Positions 35,951 through 48,053 of a DNA stretch of 64,000 nucleotides are shown piece after piece. The stretch covers positions 124,001-188,000 of the forward strand of contig CAXHKT010000177.1 of the NCBI GenBank assembly GCA_964017195.1, written 5' to 3'. The notes below the pieces were generated by a model. It saw only the letters and a list, made by a program, of their open reading frames with translations, did not search any database and was not told the origin of the DNA. The translations under genes were made by a program, and so were the position numbers. The DNA is from Siderastrea radians (lineage: Eukaryota; Cnidaria; Anthozoa; Scleractinia; Rhizangiidae). How positions within the stretch are numbered: position 1 is the stretch's first letter; every line of letters starts with the position of its first letter.

Positions 35951-38900
35951 TAGGGAAAAAACCCCATTTTGGGGCATTCCCAGAGGCTCAAAAAGGTGTT
36001 CTTATCTGCGCAATCTGTCTGCGCAAGGCTGCGCACTGGCCCAATAATAATGCAAATCCCTCGGGGCTATCAGAAAAAACAGTTTATTGTGTAGAAAGTC
36101 TGCGATTTTGTCGATAAGGTGGAAAAAAACCCCATTTTGGGGCCTTCCCTCAGGCCCCAAAAAGCTCAAAAAGCTAACTGGCGCTCTCGGCTGCATGCAC
36201 AAAGCTCCCAAATGCATTCAATCCCTTTGGGACCATCCGAAAAAAATTCCTTTTGTGCAAAAGTACAAAGAAAGCGCGATATGTGCGATCCTTAGGGAAA
36301 AAAACCCCATTTTGGGCATTCCCAGAGGCTCAAAAACGTGTTCTTATCTGCGCAATCTGTCTGCGCAAGGCTGCGCACTGGCCCAATGATAATGCAAATC
36401 CCTCGGGGCTATCAGAAAAAACAGTTTATTGTGTAGAAAGTCTGCGATTTTGTCGATAAGGTGGAAAAACACCCCATTTTGGGGCCTTCCCTCAGGCCCC
36501 AAAAAGCTCAAAAAGCTAACTGGCGCTTTCGGCTGCATGCACAAAGCTCCCAAATGCATTCAATCCCTTTTGGACCAACCGAAAAAAATTCCTTTTGTGC
36601 AAAAGTACAAAGAAAGCGCCATGTGTGCGATCCTTAGGGAAAAACCCCATTTTGGGGCATTCCCAGAGCTCAAAAAGGTGTTCTTATCTGCGCAATCTGT
36701 CTGCGCAAGGCTGCGCACTGGCCCACTAATAATGCAAATCCCTCGGGGCTATCAGAAAAAACAGTTTATTGTGTAGAAAGTCTGCGATTTTGTCGATAAG
36801 GTGGAAAAAACCCCCATTTTGAGGCCTTCCCTCAAGCCCCAAAAAGCTCAAAAAGCTAACTGGCGCTCTCGGCTGCATGCACAAAGCTCCCAAATGCATT
36901 CAATCCCTTTGGGACCATCCGAAAAAAATTCCTTTTGTGCAAAAGTACAAAGAAAGCGCCATATGTGCGATCCTTAGGGAAAAAACCCCATTTTGGGGCA
37001 TTCCCAGAGGCTCAAAAAGGTGTTCTTATCTGCGCAATCTGTCTGCGCAAGGCTGCGCACTGGCCCAATAATAATGCAAATCCCTCGGGGCTATCAGAAA
37101 AAAACAGTTTATTGTGTAGAAAGTCTGCGATTTTGTCGATAAGGTGGAAAAAACCCCCATTTTGGGGCCTTCCCTCAGGCCCCAAAAAGCTCAAAAAGCT
37201 AACTGGCGCTTTCGGCTGCATGCACAAAGCTCCCAAATGCATTCAATCCCTTTTGGACCAACCGAAAAAAATTCCTTTTGTGCAAAAGTACAAAGAAAGC
37301 GCCATGTGTGCGATCCTTAGGGAAAAAACCCCATTTTGGGGCATTCCCAGAGCTCAAAAAGGTGTTCTTATCTGCGCAATCTGTCTGCGCAAGGCTGCGC
37401 ACTGGCCCACTAATAATGCAAATCCCTCGGGGCTATCAGAAAAAACAGTTTATTGTGTAGAAAGTCTGCGATTTTGTCGATAAGGTGGAAAAAACCCACA
37501 TTTTGAGGCCTTCCCTCAAGCCCCAAAAAGCTCAAAAAGCTAACTGGCGCTCTCGGCTGCATGCACAAAGCTCCCAAATGCATTCAATCCCTTTGGGACC
37601 ATCCGAAAAAAATTCCTTTTGTGCAAAAGTACAAAGAAAGCGCCATATGTGCGATCCTTAGGGAAAAAACCCCATTTTGGGGCATTCCCAGAGGCTCAAA
37701 AAGGTGTTCTTATCTGCGCAATCTGTCTGCGCAAGGCTGCGCACTGGCCCAATAATAATGCAAATCCCTCGGGGCTATCAGAAAAAACAGTTTATTGTGT
37801 AGAAAGTCTGCGATTTTGTCGATAAGGTGGAAAAAACCCCCATTTTGGGGCCTTCCCTCAGGCCCCAAAAAGCTCAAAAAGCTAACTGGCGCTTTCGGCT
37901 GCATGCACAAAGCTCCCAAATGCATTCAATCCCTTTGGGACCATCCGAAAAAAATTCCTTTTGTGGAAAAGTACAAAGAAAGCGCCATATGTGCGATCCT
38001 TAGGGAAAAAACCCCATTTTGGGGCATTCCCAGAGGCTCAAAAAGGTGTTCTTATCTGCGCAATCTGTCTGCGCAAGGCTGCGCACTGGCCCAATAATAA
38101 TGCAAATCCCTCGGGGCTATCAGAAAAAACAGTTTATTGTGTAGAAAGTCTGCGATTTTGTCGATAAGGGGGAAAAAAACCCCCATTTTGGGGCCTTCCC
38201 TCAGGCCCCAAAAAGCTCAAAAAGCTAACTGGCGCTCTCGGCTGCATGCACAAAGCTCCCAAATGCATTCAATCCCTTTGGGACCATCCGAAAAAATTTC
38301 CTTTTGTGCAAAAGTACAAAGAAAGCGCGATATGTGCGATCCTTAGGGAAAAAACCCCATTTTGGGGCATTCCCAGAGGCTCAAAAAGGTGTTCTTATCT
38401 GCGCAATCTGTCTGCGCAAGGCTGCGCACTGGCCCAATAATAATGCAAATCCCTCGGGGCTATCAGAAAAAACAGTTTATTGGGTAGAAAGTCTGCGATT
38501 TTGTCGATAAGGTGGAAAAAAAACCCCATTTTGGGGCCTTCCCTCAGGCCCCAAAAAGCTCAAAAAGCTAACTGGCGCTCTCGGCTGCATGCACAAAGCC
38601 CCCAAATGCATTCAATCCCTTTGGGACCATCCGAAAAAATTTCCTTTTGTGCAAAAGTACAAAGAAAGCGCGATATGTGCGATCCTTAGGGAAAAAACCC
38701 CATTTTGGGGGCATTCCCAGAGGCTCAAAAAGGTGTTCTTATCTGCGCAATCTGTCTGCGCAAGGCTGTGCACTGGCCCAATAATAATGCAAATCCCTCG
38801 GGGCTATCAGAAAAAACAGTTTATTGTGTAGAAAGTCTGCGATTTTGTCGATAAGGTGGAAAAAACCCCCATTTTGGGGCCTTCCCTCAGGCCCCGAAAA

Positions 38901-41900
38901 GCTCAAAAAGCTAACTGGCGCTCTCGGCTGCATGCACAAAGCTCCCAAATGCATTCAATCCCTTTGGGACCATCCGAAAAAAATTCCTTTTGTGCAAAAG
39001 TACAAAGAAAGCGCGATATGTGCGATCCTTAGGGAAAAAACCCCATTTTGGGGCATTCCCAGAGGCTCAAAAAGGTGTTCTTATCTGCGCAATCTGTCTG
39101 CGCAAGGCTGCGCACTGGCCCAATAATAATGCAAATCCCTCGGGGCTATCAGAAAAAACAGTTTATTGTGTAGAAAGTCTGCGATTTTGTCGATAAGGTG
39201 GAAAAAAACCCCATTTTGGGGCCTTCCCTCAGGCCCCAAAAAGCTCAAAAAGCTAACTGGCGCTCTCGGCTGCATGCACAAAGCTCCCAAATGCATTCAA
39301 TCCCTTTGGGACCATCCGAAAAAAATTCCTTTTGTGCAAAAGTACAAAGAAAGCGCCATGTGTGCGATCCTTAGGGAAAAAACCCCATTTTGGGGCATTC
39401 CCAGAGGCTCAAAAAGGTGTTCTTATCTGCGCAATCTGTCTGCGCAAGGCTGCGCACTGGCCCACTAATAATGCAAATCCCTCGGGGCTATCAGAAAAAA
39501 CAGTTTATTGTGTAGAAAGTCTGCGATTTTGTCGATAAGGTGGAAAAAAAACCCCATTTTGGGGCCTTCCCTCAGGCCCCAAAAAGCTCAAAAAGCTAAC
39601 TGGCGCTCTCGGCTGCATGCACAAAGCTCCCAAATGCATTCAATCCCTTTGGGACCATCCGAAAAAAATTCCTTTTGTGCAAAAGTAAAAAGAAAGCGCG
39701 ATATGTGCGAACCTTAGGGAAAAAACCCCATTTTGGGGCATTCCCAGAGGCTCAAAAAGGTGTTCTTATCTGCGCAATCTGTCTGCGCAAGGCTGCGCAC
39801 TGGCCCAATAATAATGCAAATCCCTCGGGGCTATCAGAAAAAACAGTTTATTGTGTAGAAAGTCTGCGATTTGTCGATAAGGTGGAAAAAAACCCCATTT
39901 TGGGGCCTTCCCTCAGGCCCCAAAAAGCTCAAAAAGCTAACTGGCGCTCTCGGCTGCATGCACAAAGCTCCCAAATGCATTCAATCCCTTTGGGACCTTC
40001 CGAAAAAAATTCCTTTTGTGCAAAAGTACAAAGAAAGCGCGATATGTGCGATCCTTAGGGAAAAAACCCCATTTTGGGGCATTCCCAGAGGCTCAAAAAG
40101 GTGTTCTTATCTGCGCAATCTGTCTGCGCAAGGCTGTGCACTGGCCCAATAATAATGCAAATCCCTCGGGGCTATCAGAAAAAACAGTTTATTGTGTAGA
40201 AAGTCTGCGATTTTGTCGATAAGGTGGAAAAAACCCCCATTTTGGGGCCTTCGCTCAGGCCCCAAAAAGCTCAAAAAGCTAACTGGCGCTCTCGGCTGCA
40301 TGCACAAAGCTCCCAAATGCATTCAATCCCTTTGGGACCATCCGAAAAAAATTCCTTTTGTGCAAAAGTACAAAGAAAGCGCCATATGTGCGATCCTTAG
40401 GGAAAAAACCCCATTTTGGGGCATTCCCAGAGGCTCAAAAAGGTGTTCTTATCTGCGCAATCTGTCTGCGCAAGGCTGCGCACTGGCCCAATAATAATGC
40501 AAATCCCTCGGGGCTATCAGAAAAAACAGTTTATTGTGTAGAAAGTCTGCGATTTTCTCGATAAGGTGGAAAAAAACCCCATTTCGGGACCTTCCCTCAG
40601 GCCCCAAAACGCTCAAAAAGCTAACTGGCGCTCTCAGCTGCATGCACAAAGCTCCCAAATGCATTCAATCCCTTTGGGACCATCCGAAAAAAATTCCTTT
40701 TGTGCAAAAGTACAAAGAAAGGGCGATATGTGCGATCCTTAGGGAAAAAACCCCATTTTGGGGCATTCCCAGAGGCTCAAAAAGGTGTTCTTATCTGCGC
40801 AATCTGTCTGCGCAAGGCTGCGCACTGGCCCAATAATAATGCAAATCCCTCGGGGCTATCAGAAAAAACAGTTTATTGTGTAGAAAGTCTGCGATTTTGT
40901 CGATAAGGTGGAAAAAAACCCCCATTTTGGGGCCTTCCCTCAGGCCCCAGAAAGCTCAAAAAGCTAACTGGCGCTCTCGGCTGCATGCACAAAGCTCCCA
41001 AATGCATTCAATCCCTTTGGGACCATCCGAAAAAAATTCCTTTTGTGCAAAAGTACAAAGAAAGCGCGATATGTGCGATCCTTAGGGAAAAAACCCCATT
41101 TTGGGGCATTCCCAGAGGCTCAAAAAGGTGTTCTTATCTGCGCAATCTGTCTGCGCAAGGCTGCGCACTGGCCCAATAATAATGCAAATCCCTCGGGGCT
41201 ATCAGAAAAAACAGTTTATTGTGTAGAAAGTCTGCGATTTGTCGATAAGGTGGAAAAAAACCCCATTTTGGGGCCTTCCCTCAGGCCCCAAAAAGCTCAA
41301 AAAGCTAACTGGCGCTCTCGGCTGCATGCACAAAGCTCCCAAATGCATTCAATCCCTTTGGGACCATCCGAAAAAAATTCCTTTTGTGCAAAAGTAGAAA
41401 GAAAGCGCGATATGTGCGATCCTTAGGGAAAAAACCCCATTTTGGGGCATTCCCAGAGGCTCAAAAAGGTGTTCTTATCTGCGCAATCTGTCTGCGCAAG
41501 GCTGCGCACTGGCCCAATAATAATGCAAATCCCTCGGGGTATCAGAAAAAACAGTTTATTGTGTAGAAAGTCTGCGATTTTGTCGATAAGGTGGAAAAAA
41601 AACCCATTTTGGGGCCTTCCCTCAGGCCCCAAAAAGCTCAAAAAGCTAACTGGCGCTCTCGGCTGCATGCAAAAAGCTCCCAAATGCATTCAATCCCTTT
41701 GGGACCATCCGAAAAAAGTTCCTTTTGTGCAAAAGTACAAAGAAAGCGCGATATGTGCGATCCTTAGGAAAAAATCCCCATTTTGGGGCATTCCCAGAGG
41801 CTCAAAAAGGTGTTCTTATCTGCGCAATCTGTCTCCGCAAGGCTGCGCACTGGCCCAATAATAATGCAAATCCCTCGGGGCTATCAGAAAAAACAGTTTA

Positions 41901-43490
41901 TTGTGTAGAAAGTCTGCGATTTTGTCGATAAGGTCGAAAAAAAACCCATTTTGGGGCCTTCCCTCAGGCCCCAAAAAGCTCAAAAAGCTAACTGGCGCTC
42001 TCGGCTGCATGCACAAAGCTCCCAAATGCATTCAATCCCTTTGGGACCATCCGAAAAAAATTCCTTTTGTGCAAAAGTACAAAGAAAGCGCGATATGTGC
42101 GATCCTTAGGGAAAAAACCCCATTTTGGGGCATTCCCAGAGGCTCAAAAAGGTGTTGTTATCTGCGCCATCTGTCTGCGCAAGGCTGCGCACAGGCCCTA
42201 TAATAATGCAAATCCCTCGGGGCTATCAGAAAAAACAGTTTATTGTGTAGAAAGTCTGCGATTTTGTCGATAAGGTGGAAAAAACCCCCATTTTGGGGCC
42301 TTCCCTCAGGCCCCAAAAAGCTCAAAAAGCTAACTGGCGCTCTCGGCTGCATGCACAAAGCTCCCAAATGCATTCAATCCCTTTGGGACCATCCGAAAAA
42401 AATTCCTTTTGTGCAAAAGTACAAAGAAAGCGCGATATGTGCGATCCTTAGGGAAAAAACCCCATTTTGGGGCATTCCCAGAGGCTCAAAAAGGTGTTCT
42501 TATCTGCGCAATCTGTCTGCGCAAGGCTGCGCACTGGCCCAATAATAATGCAAATCCCTCGGGGCTATCAGAAAAAACAGTTTATTGTGTAGAAAGTCTG
42601 CAATTTGTCGATAAGGTGGAAAAAAACCCCATTTTGGGGCCTTCACTCAGGCCCCAAAAAGCTCAAAAAGCTAACTGGCGCTCTCGGCTGCATGCACAAA
42701 GCTCCCAAATGCATTCAATCCCTTTGGGACCATCCGAAAAAAATTCCTTTTGTGCAAAAGTACAAAGAAAGCGCGATATGTGCGATCCTTAGGGAAAAAA
42801 CCCCATTTTGGGGCATTCCCAGAGGCTCAAAAAGGTGTTCTTATCTGCACAATCTGTCTGCGCAAGGCTGCGCACTGGCCCAATAATAATGCAAATCCCT
42901 CGGGGCTATCAGAAAAAACAGTTTATTGTGTAGAAAGTCTGCGATTTTGTCGATAAGGTGGAAAAAAACCCCCATTTTGGGGCCTTCCCTCAGGCCCCAA
43001 AAAGCTCAAAAAGCTAACTGGCGCTCTCGGCTGCATGCACAAAGCTCCCAAATGCATTCAATCCCTTTGGGACCATCCGAAAAAAATTCCTTTTGTCCAA
43101 AAGTAGAAAGAAAGCGCGATATGTGCGATCCTTAGGGAAAAAACCCCATTTTGGGGCATTCCCAGAGGCTCAAAAAGGTGTTCTTAACTGCGCAATCTGT
43201 CTGCGCAAGGCTGCGCACTGGCCCAATAACAATGCAAATCCCTCGGGGCTATCAGAAAAAACAGTTTATTGTGTAGAAAGTCTGCGATTTTGTCGATAAG
43301 GTGGAAAAAAAACCCATTTTGGGGCCTTCCCTCAGGCCCCAAAAAGCTCAAAAAGCTAACTGGCGCTCTCGGCTGCATGCACAAAGCTCCCAAATGCATT
43401 CAATCCCTTTGGGACCATCCGAAAAAAATTCCTTTTGTGCAAAAGTACAAAGAAAGCGCCATATGTGCGATCCTTAGGGAAAAAACCCCA
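35951..43490 (+). repeat. Large tandem duplication, copy 2 (~7.5 kb, 22 units)
   Basis: This is the direct repeat of copy 1 without the internal 4-unit expansion (22 x 342 = 7524). The join with copy 1 lies between GCGCCATATG (near 35936, as at 43460) and GGGGCATTCCCAG (near 35970, as at 27078). The end of copy 2 continues into GGGGGAATTCCCAGTGG, as at 9978. Private changes include GCGAACCTTAGG near 39712, GATTTTCTCG near 40557 and CTTAACTGCGC near 43187. Confidence 0.88.
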
Positions 43491-44297
43491 TTTTGGGGGA
43501 ATTCCCAGTGGCTCAAAAAGGTGTTCTTATCTCCGCATTCTCTCTGCGCAAGGCTGCGCACAAGCCCAATAATAATGCAAATCCCTCGGGGCTATCAGAA
43601 AAAACAGTTTATTGTGTAGAAAGTCTGCGATTTTGTCGATAAGGTGAAAAAAAACCCCATTTTGGGGCCTTCGCTCAGGCCCCAAAAAGCTCAAAAAGCT
43701 AACTGGCGCTCTCGGCTGCATGCACAAAGCTCCCAAATGCATTCAATCCCTTTGGGACCATCCGAAAAAAATTCCTTTTGTGCAAAAGTACAAAGAAAGC
43801 GCGATATGTGCGATCCTTAGGGAAAAAACCCCATTTTGGGGGCATTCCCAGAGGCTCAAAAAGGTGTTCTTATCTGCGCAATCTGTCTGCGCAAGGCTGC
43901 GCACTGGCCCAATAATAATGCAAATCCCTCGGGGCTATCAGATAAAACAGTTTATTGTGTAGAAAGTCTGCGATTTTGTCGATAAGGTGGAAAAAAAACC
44001 CCATTTTGGGGCCTTCCCTCAGGCCCCATAAAGCTCAAAAAGCTAACTGGCGCTCTCGGCTGCATGCACAAAGCTCCCAAATGCATTCAATCCCTTTGGG
44101 ACCATCCGAAAAAAATTCCTTTTGTGCAAAAGTACAAAGAAAGCGCGATATGTGCGATCCTTAGGGAAAAAACCCCATTTTGGGGCATTCCCAGAGGCTC
44201 AAAAAGGTGTTCTTATCTGCGCAATCTGTCTGCGCAAGGCTGCGCACTGGCCCACTAATAATGCAAATCCCTCGGGGTTATCAGAAAAAACAGTTTA

Positions 44298-47200
44298 TTG
44301 TGTAGAAAGTCTGCGATTTTGTCGATAAGGTGGAGAAAAACCCCCATTTTTGGGCCTTCCCTCAGGCCCCAAAAAGCTAAAAAAGCTAACTGGCGCTCTC
44401 GGCTGCATGCACAAAGCTCCCAAATGCATTCAATTCCTTTGGGACCATCCGATAAAAATTCCTTTTGTGCAAAAGTACAAAGAAAGCGCGATATGTGCGA
44501 TCCTTAGGGAAAAAACCCCATTTTGGGGGCATTCCCAGAGGCTCAAAAAGGTGTTCTTATCTGCGCAATCTGTCTGCGCAAGGCTGCGCACTGGCCCAAT
44601 AATAATGCAAATCCCTCGGGGCTATCAGAAAAAACAGTTTATTGTGTAGAAAGTCTGCGATTTTGTCGATAAGGTGGAAAAAACCCCCATTTTGGGGCCT
44701 TCCCTCAGGCCCCAAAAAGCTCAAAAAGCTAACTGGCGCTCTCGGCTGCATGCACAAAGCTCCCAAATGCATTCAATCCCTTTGGGACCATCCGAAAAAA
44801 TTCCTTTTGTGCAAAAGTACAAAGAAAGCGCGATATGTGCGATCCTTAGGGAAAAAACCCCATTTTGGGGCATTCCCAGAGGCTCAAAAAGGTGTTCTTA
44901 TCTGCGCAATCTGTCTGCGCAAGGCTGCGCACTGGCCCAATAATAATGCAAATCCCTTGGGGTATCAGAAAAAACAGTTTATTGTGTAGAAAGTCTGCGA
45001 TTTTGTCGATAAGGTGGAAAAAAACCCCATTTTGGGGCCTTCCCTCAGGCCCCAAAAAGCTCAAAAAGCTAACTGGCGCTCTCGGCTGCATGCACAAAGC
45101 TCCCAAATGCATTCAATCCCTTTGGGACCATCCGAAAAAAGTTCGTTTTGTGCAAAAGTACAAAGAAAGCGCGATATGTGCGATCCTTAGGGAAAAATCC
45201 CCATTTTGGGGCATTCTCAGAGGCTCAAAAAGGTGTTCTTATCTGCGCAATCTGTCTCCGCAAGGCTGCGCACTGGCCCAATAATAATGCAAATCCCTCG
45301 GGGCTATCAGCAGTTTATTGTGTAGAAAGTCTGCGATTTTGTCGATAAGGTGGAAAAAACCCCCATTTTGGGGCCTTCCCTCAGGCCCCATAAAGCTCAA
45401 AAAGCTAACTGGCGCTCTCGGCTGCATGCACAAAGCTCCCAAATGCATTCAATCCCTTTGGGACCATCCGAAAAAAATTCCTTTTGTGCAAAAGTACAAA
45501 GAAAGCGCGATATGTGCGATCCTTAGGGAAAAAACCCCATTTTGGGGCATTCCCAGAGGCTCAAAAAGGTGTTCTTATCTGCGCAATCTGTCTGCGCAAG
45601 GCTGCGCACTGGCCCACTAATAATGCAAATCCCTCGGGGTTATCAGAAAAAACAGTTTATTGTGTAGAAAGTCTGCGATTTTGTCGATAAGGTGGAGAAA
45701 AACCCCCATTTTTGGGCCTTCCCTCAGGCCCCAAAAAGCTAAAAAAGCTAACTGGCGCTCTCGGCTGCATGCACAAAGCTCCCAAATGCATTCAATTCCT
45801 TTGGGACCATCCGATAAAAATTCCTTTTGTGCAAAAGTACAAAGAAAGCGCGATATGTGCGATCCTTAGGGAAAAAACCCCATTTTGGGGGCATTCCCAG
45901 AGGCTCAAAAAGGTGTTCTTATCTGCGCAATCTGTCTGCGCAAGGCTGCGCACTGGCCCAATAATAATGCAAATCCCTCGGGGCTATCAGAAAAAACAGT
46001 TTATTGTGTAGAAAGTCTGCGATTTTGTCGATAAGGTGGAAAAAACCCCCATTTTGGGGCCTTCCCTCAGGCCCCAAAAAGCTCAAAAAGCTAACTGGCG
46101 CTCTCGGCTGCATGCACAAAGCTCCCAAATGCATTCAATCCCTTTGGGACCATCCGAAAAAATTCCTTTTGTGCAAAAGTACAAAGAAAGCGCGATATGT
46201 GCGATCCTTAGGGAAAAAACCCCATTTTGGGGCATTCCCAGAGGCTCAAAAAGGTGTTCTTATCTGCGCAATCTGTCTGCGCAAGGCTGCGCACTGGCCC
46301 AATAATAATGCAAATCCCTTGGGGTATCAGAAAAAACAGTTTATTGTGTAGAAAGTCTGCGATTTTGTCGATAAGGTGGAAAAAAACCCCATTTTGGGGC
46401 CTTCCCTCAGGCCCCAAAAAGCTCAAAAAGCTAACTGGCGCTCTCGGCTGCATGCACAAAGCTCCCAAATGCATTCAATCCCTTTGGGACCATCCGAAAA
46501 AAGTTCGTTTTGTGCAAAAGTACAAAGAAAGCGCGATATGTGCGATCCTTAGGGAAAAATCCCCATTTTGGGGCATTCTCAGAGGCTCAAAAAGGTGTTC
46601 TTATCTGCGCAATCTGTCTCCGCAAGGCTGCGCACTGGCCCAATAATAATGCAAATCCCTCGGGGCTATCAGATAAAACAGTTTATTGTGTAGAAAGTCT
46701 GCGATTTTGTCGATAAGGTGGAAAAAACCCCCATTTTGGGGCCTTCCCTCAGGCCCCATAAAGCTCAAAAAGCTAACTGGCGCTCTCGGCTGCATGCACA
46801 AAGCTCCCAAATGCATTCAATCCCTTTGGGACCATCCGAAAAAAATTCCTTTTGTGCAAAAGTACAAAGAAAGCGCGATATGTGCGATCCTTAGGGAAAA
46901 AACCCCATTTTGGGGCATTCCCAGAGGCTCAAAAAGGTGTTCTTATCTGCGCAATCTGTCTGCGCAAGGCTGCGCACTGGCCCACTAATAATGCAAATCC
47001 CTCGGGGTTATCAGAAAAAACAGTTTATTGTGTAGAAAGTCTGCGATTTTGTCGATAAGGTGGAGAAAAACCCCCATTTTTGGGCCTTCCCTCAGGCCCC
47101 AAAAAGCTAAAAAAGCTAACTGGCGCTCTCGGCTGCATGCACAAAGCTCCCAAATGCATTCAATTCCTTTGGGACCATCCGATAAAAATTCCTTTTGTGC

Positions 47201-48053
47201 AAAAGTACAAAGAAAGCGCGATATTTGCGATCCTTAGGGAAAAAACCCCATTTTGGGGGCATTCCCAGAGGCTCAAAAAGGTGTTCTTATCTGCGCAATC
47301 TGTCTGCGCAAGGCTGCGCACTGGCCCAATAATAATGCAAATCCCTCGGGGCTATCAGAAAAAACAGTTTATTGTGTAGAAAGTCTGCGATTTTGTCGAT
47401 AAGGTGGAAAAAACCCCCATTTTGGGGCCTTCCCTCAGGCCCCAAAAAGCTCAAAAAGCTAACTGGCGCTCTCGGCTGCATGCACAAAGCTCCCAAATGC
47501 ATTCAATCCCTTTGGGACCATCCGAAAAAATTCCTTTTGTGCAAAAGTACAAAGAAAGCGCGATATGTGCGATCCTTAGGGAAAAAACCCCATTTTGGGG
47601 CATTCCCAGAGGCTCAAAAAGGTGTTCTTATCTGCGCAATCTGTCTGCGCAAGGCTGCGCACTGGCCCAATAATAATGCAAATCCCTTGGGGTATCAGAA
47701 AAAACAGTTTATTGTGTAGAAAGTCTGCGATTTTGTCGATAAGGTGGAAAAAAACCCCATTTTGGGGCCTTCCCTCAGGCCCCAAAAAGCTCAAAAAGCT
47801 AACTGGCGCTCTCGGCTGCATGCACAAAGCTCCCAAATGCATTCAATCCCTTTGGGACCATCCGAAAAAAATTCCTTTTGTGCAAAAGTACAAAGAAAGC
47901 GCGATATGTGCGATCCTTAGGGAAAAAACCCCATTTTGGGGCATTCCCAGAGGCTCAAAAAGGTGTTCTTATCTGCGCAATCTGTCTGCGCAAGGCTGCG
48001 CACTGGCCCACTAATAATGCAAATCCCTCGGGGTTATCAGAAAAAACAGTTTA
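44298..48053 (+). repeat. Higher-order repeat: 4-unit, 4-unit, then 3-unit period
   Basis: A diagnostic unit (GGTGGAGAAAAACCCCCATT followed by TTTGGGCC, GCTAAAAAAGC, CAATTCCTTTGGG and CCGATAAAAATTCC) occurs at 44298, 45660, 47028 and 48054, giving periods of 1362, 1368 and 1026 bp. The first period is 6 bp short because CAGAAAAAACAG is reduced to CAGCAG at 45310. The third lacks one unit through a hybrid unit near 47.8 kb. Confidence 0.88.

Noticed and set aside
36935..37483. 182-codon open frame
   Set aside because: It is two unit frames joined by a one-base gain in an A run near 37098. Another 182-codon frame at 55918-56466 is likewise made by a one-base loss near 56017. Both are indel artefacts in satellite sequence.
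43494..43510. Possible insertion at the GGGGGAATTCCC junction
   Set aside because: The flanks continue in unit register with normal length, so this is a substitution variant of GGGGGCATTCCC and not an insertion.
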